Source of the DNA: Eumeta japonica
Lineage: Eukaryota > Arthropoda > Insecta > Lepidoptera > Psychidae
Direction: 5' to 3'
DNA length: 64,000 bases
Assembly (NCBI GenBank): GCA_005406025.1
Contig: BGZK01001404.1
Coordinates: forward strand, 1 to 64,000
Shown here one piece after another: positions 60,464 through 64,000 of the stretch (its first letter is position 1; every line of letters begins with the position of its first letter). The notes beneath the pieces were generated by a model. It was not told where the DNA came from and made no database searches. It was given only the letters and a program-made list of their open reading frames with translations. Both the position numbers and the translations under genes were made by a program.

Positions 60464-60962
60464 CAGTGGAATCTCAATAACTCGAACCTCGTTAAGTCGA
60501 AATCCTCTAGTAAGTCGAAAAAAATTGGCATTCCCTTCCGCTGAACCCCAAAATACGCGGCATCTCGAATTATATAGACTTTGTAACTCGAACAAAATGT
60601 TATTTCCCTACAAAGTATTGATAATGCATATTTATACTCTATAACTCGAATTTCAAAAAGGAGACTCCGTAAGTCGTAGTCGGTAAAATATAATGACGTC
60701 TTACTTGGAATTCCCCGAAATAATAGCAATAAATTCCAAAATGAATGTTCGGGTTCGAGGCTTCTAATCTATTGTTTTTGTCTTATACACGTGCAATAAA
60801 TGAATACATTCATGAAACTTTCTAAGTAACACAGCTGTGAACGTTATGTTTGTTCCTTGTCGACACAGTCATATGTATCTCGAAGTTCGTGTTAAGTCGA
60901 AAACTCGTTAACTCGATTTTTTTTACATTTCCCTTGACTTTCGAGTTATTGAGATTCCACTG
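60464..60962. mobile_element. Pogo-like MITE, 499 bp
   Basis: Ends CAGTGGAATCTCAATAACTC and GAGTTATTGAGATTCCACTG as perfect inverted repeats. Subterminal words aactcg, gttaagtcgaaa and taactcga recur throughout both arms. TA precedes the left end; the right flank is ATA, so a TA duplication is only suggestive. No transposase. The termini are typical of pogo/Tigger-type non-autonomous elements. The antisense frame 60418-60729 is not a gene. Confidence 0.8.
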
Positions 60963-63072
60963 ATAAAGTTTCAGTTAAATATCTTTTTTCTACTCGGGTT
61001 GTACCGCGAGTCCTCGCAAAAACAGGGCCCGGACGATCATTCGACTCGCTACCCCCTGAGGCCGCCACTGGACGCTGTTACTTGTGTTCCCTCTAAATAA
61101 AAAGCAAGCTGCGGCGGACGGAGCACAGGAGTTATTTGTTAAATTCTAATCATCTACATGAAATATTGATGACTATTTTTAACGTGATACGAACTTTTCA
61201 AAGAAGCAGGGCACCAAACTTTAAGTCATTAACACATGCGTTCATGATTTAAAAAAATAGACAAATAAAATAAAAAAAAAATCGATTGTAAGCCTGCCGC
61301 TCGTATAATACGGACAAATGTATGTAGTTTCCAGTTTTCTTAAAAATTCCGCCCGCCGTGCTCGCAAAGCGAACGACTAGGACAATGAGATATGAACACT
61401 ACATACGAATTCGCAAGTGCATTGCAACTACAACTGCGTTAAATTGCTGGCCTTGCAGCACGCGACCTCGCGCCCTTGCTCGAGCACATTACGACGTCAT
61501 TTAATTTGAATAATTATATTATATGTTCTCGTTCTTTACCGTGTTTTATTGTTATAACCCTCGAGAGAACGTCACCCAGTGACTCGACGACAGCGCCCTT
61601 GTTCTTAAATAAACAGCGAGCGCAAAGCCGTATCGGTGCACGATGGGATATCGTGTCATGTGCCACTGTTGAATACTGCTGGCGTTCTTATCGTGAGCAC
61701 TTCGCGCTTATCCAACTTGTCACCCCCGGCTCAGAGAGCGTATTACAGAGTTATTCTTATTTCGAAAAAACGAGCACCTACACGTTTTGTCACTTATTTT
61801 TTTAGAACGCCCATTTCCCCGCATTTTATTGAATTGTCGTCGAGTTTTTTCTATAAATATGTTAGGAGATCACAATAGTAGAGTTATTTATTTATAATGA
61901 CGGAAAAAGTATTTTCTATTAATTATTATTATTATTAGATGAGATATCCAATGTTTAACGAAAAATGTCCGTGAGTAGTTTGTGTAATTTGCATTTCATT
62001 TTCTCAGCGAACTACATACTTGTTAACTAGTCTCAATAAGTTTTATTCATATTATCTTAATATATATAATTATTTAGTACGTGTGTTTGTCACCTAACTC
62101 CTCCCTAAACGACTGGAGTGATTTGAATGAAATTGTGTGGCTATATTTATGAACGGTTTGAAAACACAATTAGACCCGATAGGTGGCGCTGCTGTCGGTA
62201 CGTCACCAAATCTGTCACCTAATTTGCTGTACAAGAGAACATTACACAATTTTGAGCGGTACTTTTTATTGCCTAGCTAGAAATATTAGAAAACCATAAG
62301 TTACCCGCATGTTTTTCATTTAGTTTGTTGATTAAATAATAGTTTGAAGTTACACATGGACGTCATTCAACCAATATTATGTTGCTAAGGTAAGCCGAAT
62401 AAACTGTTACGCTGCTAACATGCGTTTGTTCTTGTCTATCACTTTGATATATGCCTTTGTTAGAAAGTGACCCAACCTATTATATTTAAATAGTTTTATG
62501 TATGAGGGGATTAGTCACAATTTAGCAAGGAACGTCTATGTTTATACTGTTCAAGCTTTGTGAATTCATTTTGCGGCTTAGAAATATAAAAAAAAGAAAT
62601 ATTTAGTATAGAAACCGTTTAATGTTTTGGTAGTTGACATACGGCATACATAATATACGCGCTATTCGCTTGCCTCATTGTCATTTATAAATTGAATGAA
62701 TATTTATTATTGTTATATTATTTCTTATTTTGATGGATTTTTAAACATTTTAACAGTTTTATAAAAACACAGTTTTACTTTTGGTATAAGAGACGGTGAA
62801 GTTTCTCTGTTAGTGATGATACATATATAAACAGATCAGTTGTTCTGTGTACGGTCTTGAGGTTCAAGCCTGAAAGTGATAAGCACTGTAAAATTACAAA
62901 TGATTAAAAATTAAATTGACAATTGTCATATTAAAAAGTAAGCCAGAAAAGATAATTCATGATATCAAGAGTCGCCGCATTGAATGCGATGCCATTATTA
63001 TTATATCCCAATATCTTATTCATGGTGAAATGTGTGGCTTGGAAACGATAAATTACATAGAACACAAAAAAA
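60963..63072. other. Downstream flank, unassigned
   Basis: The frame 61476-61805 (109 codons) has no family feature. 61,920-61,940 is an ATT microsatellite. 62,095-62,180 (ctcctccctaaacgactgga then gtgatttgaatgaaatt) resembles the head of a common lepidopteran retroposon/Helitron repeat. Nothing else recognised. Confidence 0.3.
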
Positions 63073-63315
63073 ATGAAAGCAAGGGGTAACTTAAAAGAAT
63101 TTAAAGAAAGGCTTCTCGCCAGTACTTCTAAACTAGAAGACTTGGAAAAGATAGAAGAATTAAATAATTTAGAAATAGAAACAATAGCAAACAGTAAGTT
63201 ATCAAAAAATGATGACCACCGTAGATTCGTTAGAACTAGTTATGGAATCGCAAAATGGAAAAATTTTAATATAAATTTAAATATATTTAATGTGAAACTG
63301 CTATTCCGGACATAA
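63073..63315 (+). CDS. Unrecognised small open frame, possible coiled coil
   Basis: 80 codons, starting with ATG after aaaaaaa. Residues 1-45 (MKARGNLKEFKERLLASTSK, LEDLEKIEELNNLEIETIAN) have a heptad-like charged/leucine pattern suggesting a helix; the end turns AT-biased (NFNINLNIFNVKLLF). Direct-repeat word cgccgcattgaatg lies on both sides (62,973 and 63,463). It could be a mobile-element remnant or part of a gene beyond the window. Confidence 0.25.
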   Translation: MKARGNLKEFKERLLASTSKLEDLEKIEELNNLEIETIANSKLSKNDDHRRFVRTSYGIAKWKNFNINLNIFNVKLLFRT

Positions 63316-64000
63316 GTCTCATTATTATTGTGTTATTTTTTACCTTAATGTTAATATAACTCGGCTAATAACTAAACAAATTTATTAATTCTAAGGCGGT
63401 ACGAAGCTCGCCGAATCAATTAGTTTTTTATAAAACAGGACATCCAAATGATACATAATTATCGCCGCATTGAATGTGCATAAATATAGCTTAAAAACTC
63501 ACCATTGTATATGAACATGAGTAGGTTTTGATAGATATGTAGCAAAAATGGCAGCAAGCACGGAATCATGAATCTAATATCTCCGATTGCAAATAGTTAT
63601 TGAAAATTTTCGAAAATCGGGAAGTTATTGGTTTTCCCCTGTTTTTTGAAAATTGAGTTTTCATGAGATCTTGACGTTGTGAAGTCCTAGGAAGCTCCCC
63701 TGACGATTTTACGATGGTGTGTGTGCGTGCGGGCGCGCGTGAATGTGTGTTAATATTGCAACAGAACTCTGCTTCTGCCTTCGCATCTGCGGAAGTTATG
63801 TATGCCTTTTCGCTTTCGTTTCCGTTTCTGATTCCGCAAACTTTATAACAGAACTCTAAACGGAAGTCTACAGCGGAGAGAAAGGTAAAGTGCGGCCGGC
63901 GGGCCGGCGCGCGGCGGCCGGATTGGAGGCGGCGGACCAGGCAGTCATGCGTGCCAATGATATACGTACCCCCCGCATTTCGGGAGTGGGGCAGGAAGCA
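63316..64000. other. Right edge: GT microsatellite and GC-rich end
   Basis: 63,717-63,752 is a GT/GC-rich simple repeat (gtgtgtgcgtgcgggcgcgc). 63,808-63,832 is a short GATTCC-like run. 63,890-63,935 is very GC-rich with ggccggc repeats. No exon supported. Confidence 0.35.

Noticed and set aside
1..64000. Bacterial-type features (operons, Shine-Dalgarno sites, CRISPR) and tRNA/rRNA genes
   Set aside because: The window is clearly intron-containing animal DNA, and no tRNA cloverleaf or rRNA segment was recognised by eye; a covariance-model scan was not possible.

Overview
The window is AT-rich insect nuclear DNA, most likely from a moth or butterfly (Lepidoptera). The evidence is spliceosomal exons with GT/AG borders and a GC-rich codon bias, set in AT-rich introns crowded with Lepidoptera-type repeats (mariner, RTE and jockey/CR1-like LINEs, foldback MITEs, two large DNA transposons). 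No rRNA, tRNA, CRISPR array or bacterial operon structure was seen. One host gene is convincing.

Host gene: the 3' half of a P4-type ATPase (phospholipid flippase) of the ATP8A1/ATP8A2 type, on the + strand, in nine exons: 8128-8300, 9452-9742, 14438-14931, 15027-15147, 22473-22664, 22735-22853, 26674-26808, 47099-47200 and 57601-57793. The joined exons keep one open frame of 605 codons, from the N domain (KGADTV) through the hinge ([10 protein letters not shown]), the P domain ([11 protein letters not shown]) and the last six membrane helices, to a cytosolic tail with the FAFSQ signature of ATP8A proteins. The start, the actuator domain and the DKTGT phosphorylation site lie upstream, outside the window. 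Three GC-rich blocks in the last two large introns (27029-27167, 50454-50559, 57148-57226) could be alternative C-terminal exons; two are phase-compatible terminal exons and the third could be terminal or cassette.

Layout: 1-8127 is intron or upstream DNA with LINE fragments (840-1700, 2090-3010, 3150-3700), a foldback MITE (3785-4063) and an endonuclease fragment (4360-4740). 8128-26808 holds seven flippase exons, with introns carrying degenerate 6-bp GATTCC-type arrays, LINE tails, a foldback MITE, a tandem repeat split by a LINE, two mariners, a gypsy-like fragment and one copy of a long inverted-repeat pair. Intron 26809-47098 (20 kb) is the transposon-rich core: a THAP-DDE4 plus SWIM/YqaJ element (about 27.83-31.56 kb), an RTE LINE nested in a MITE (32.1-35.4 kb), a decayed unnamed gene family (36.5-37.9 kb), a 5.7-kb element bounded by TTAA that encodes a Mutator-like transposase joined to a YqaJ nuclease (38,076-43,770), and a mariner (43.8-44.9 kb). 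Intron 47201-57600 has the second copy of the inverted-repeat pair, a CpG-rich block and two more mariners. 57794-64000 is 3' flank with a pogo-like MITE (60,464-60,962), GC-rich blocks and unassigned DNA.

All transposon genes seen are broken by stops or frameshifts. The flippase gene looks intact within the window. Gene and family names come from remembered family features; no search was run.
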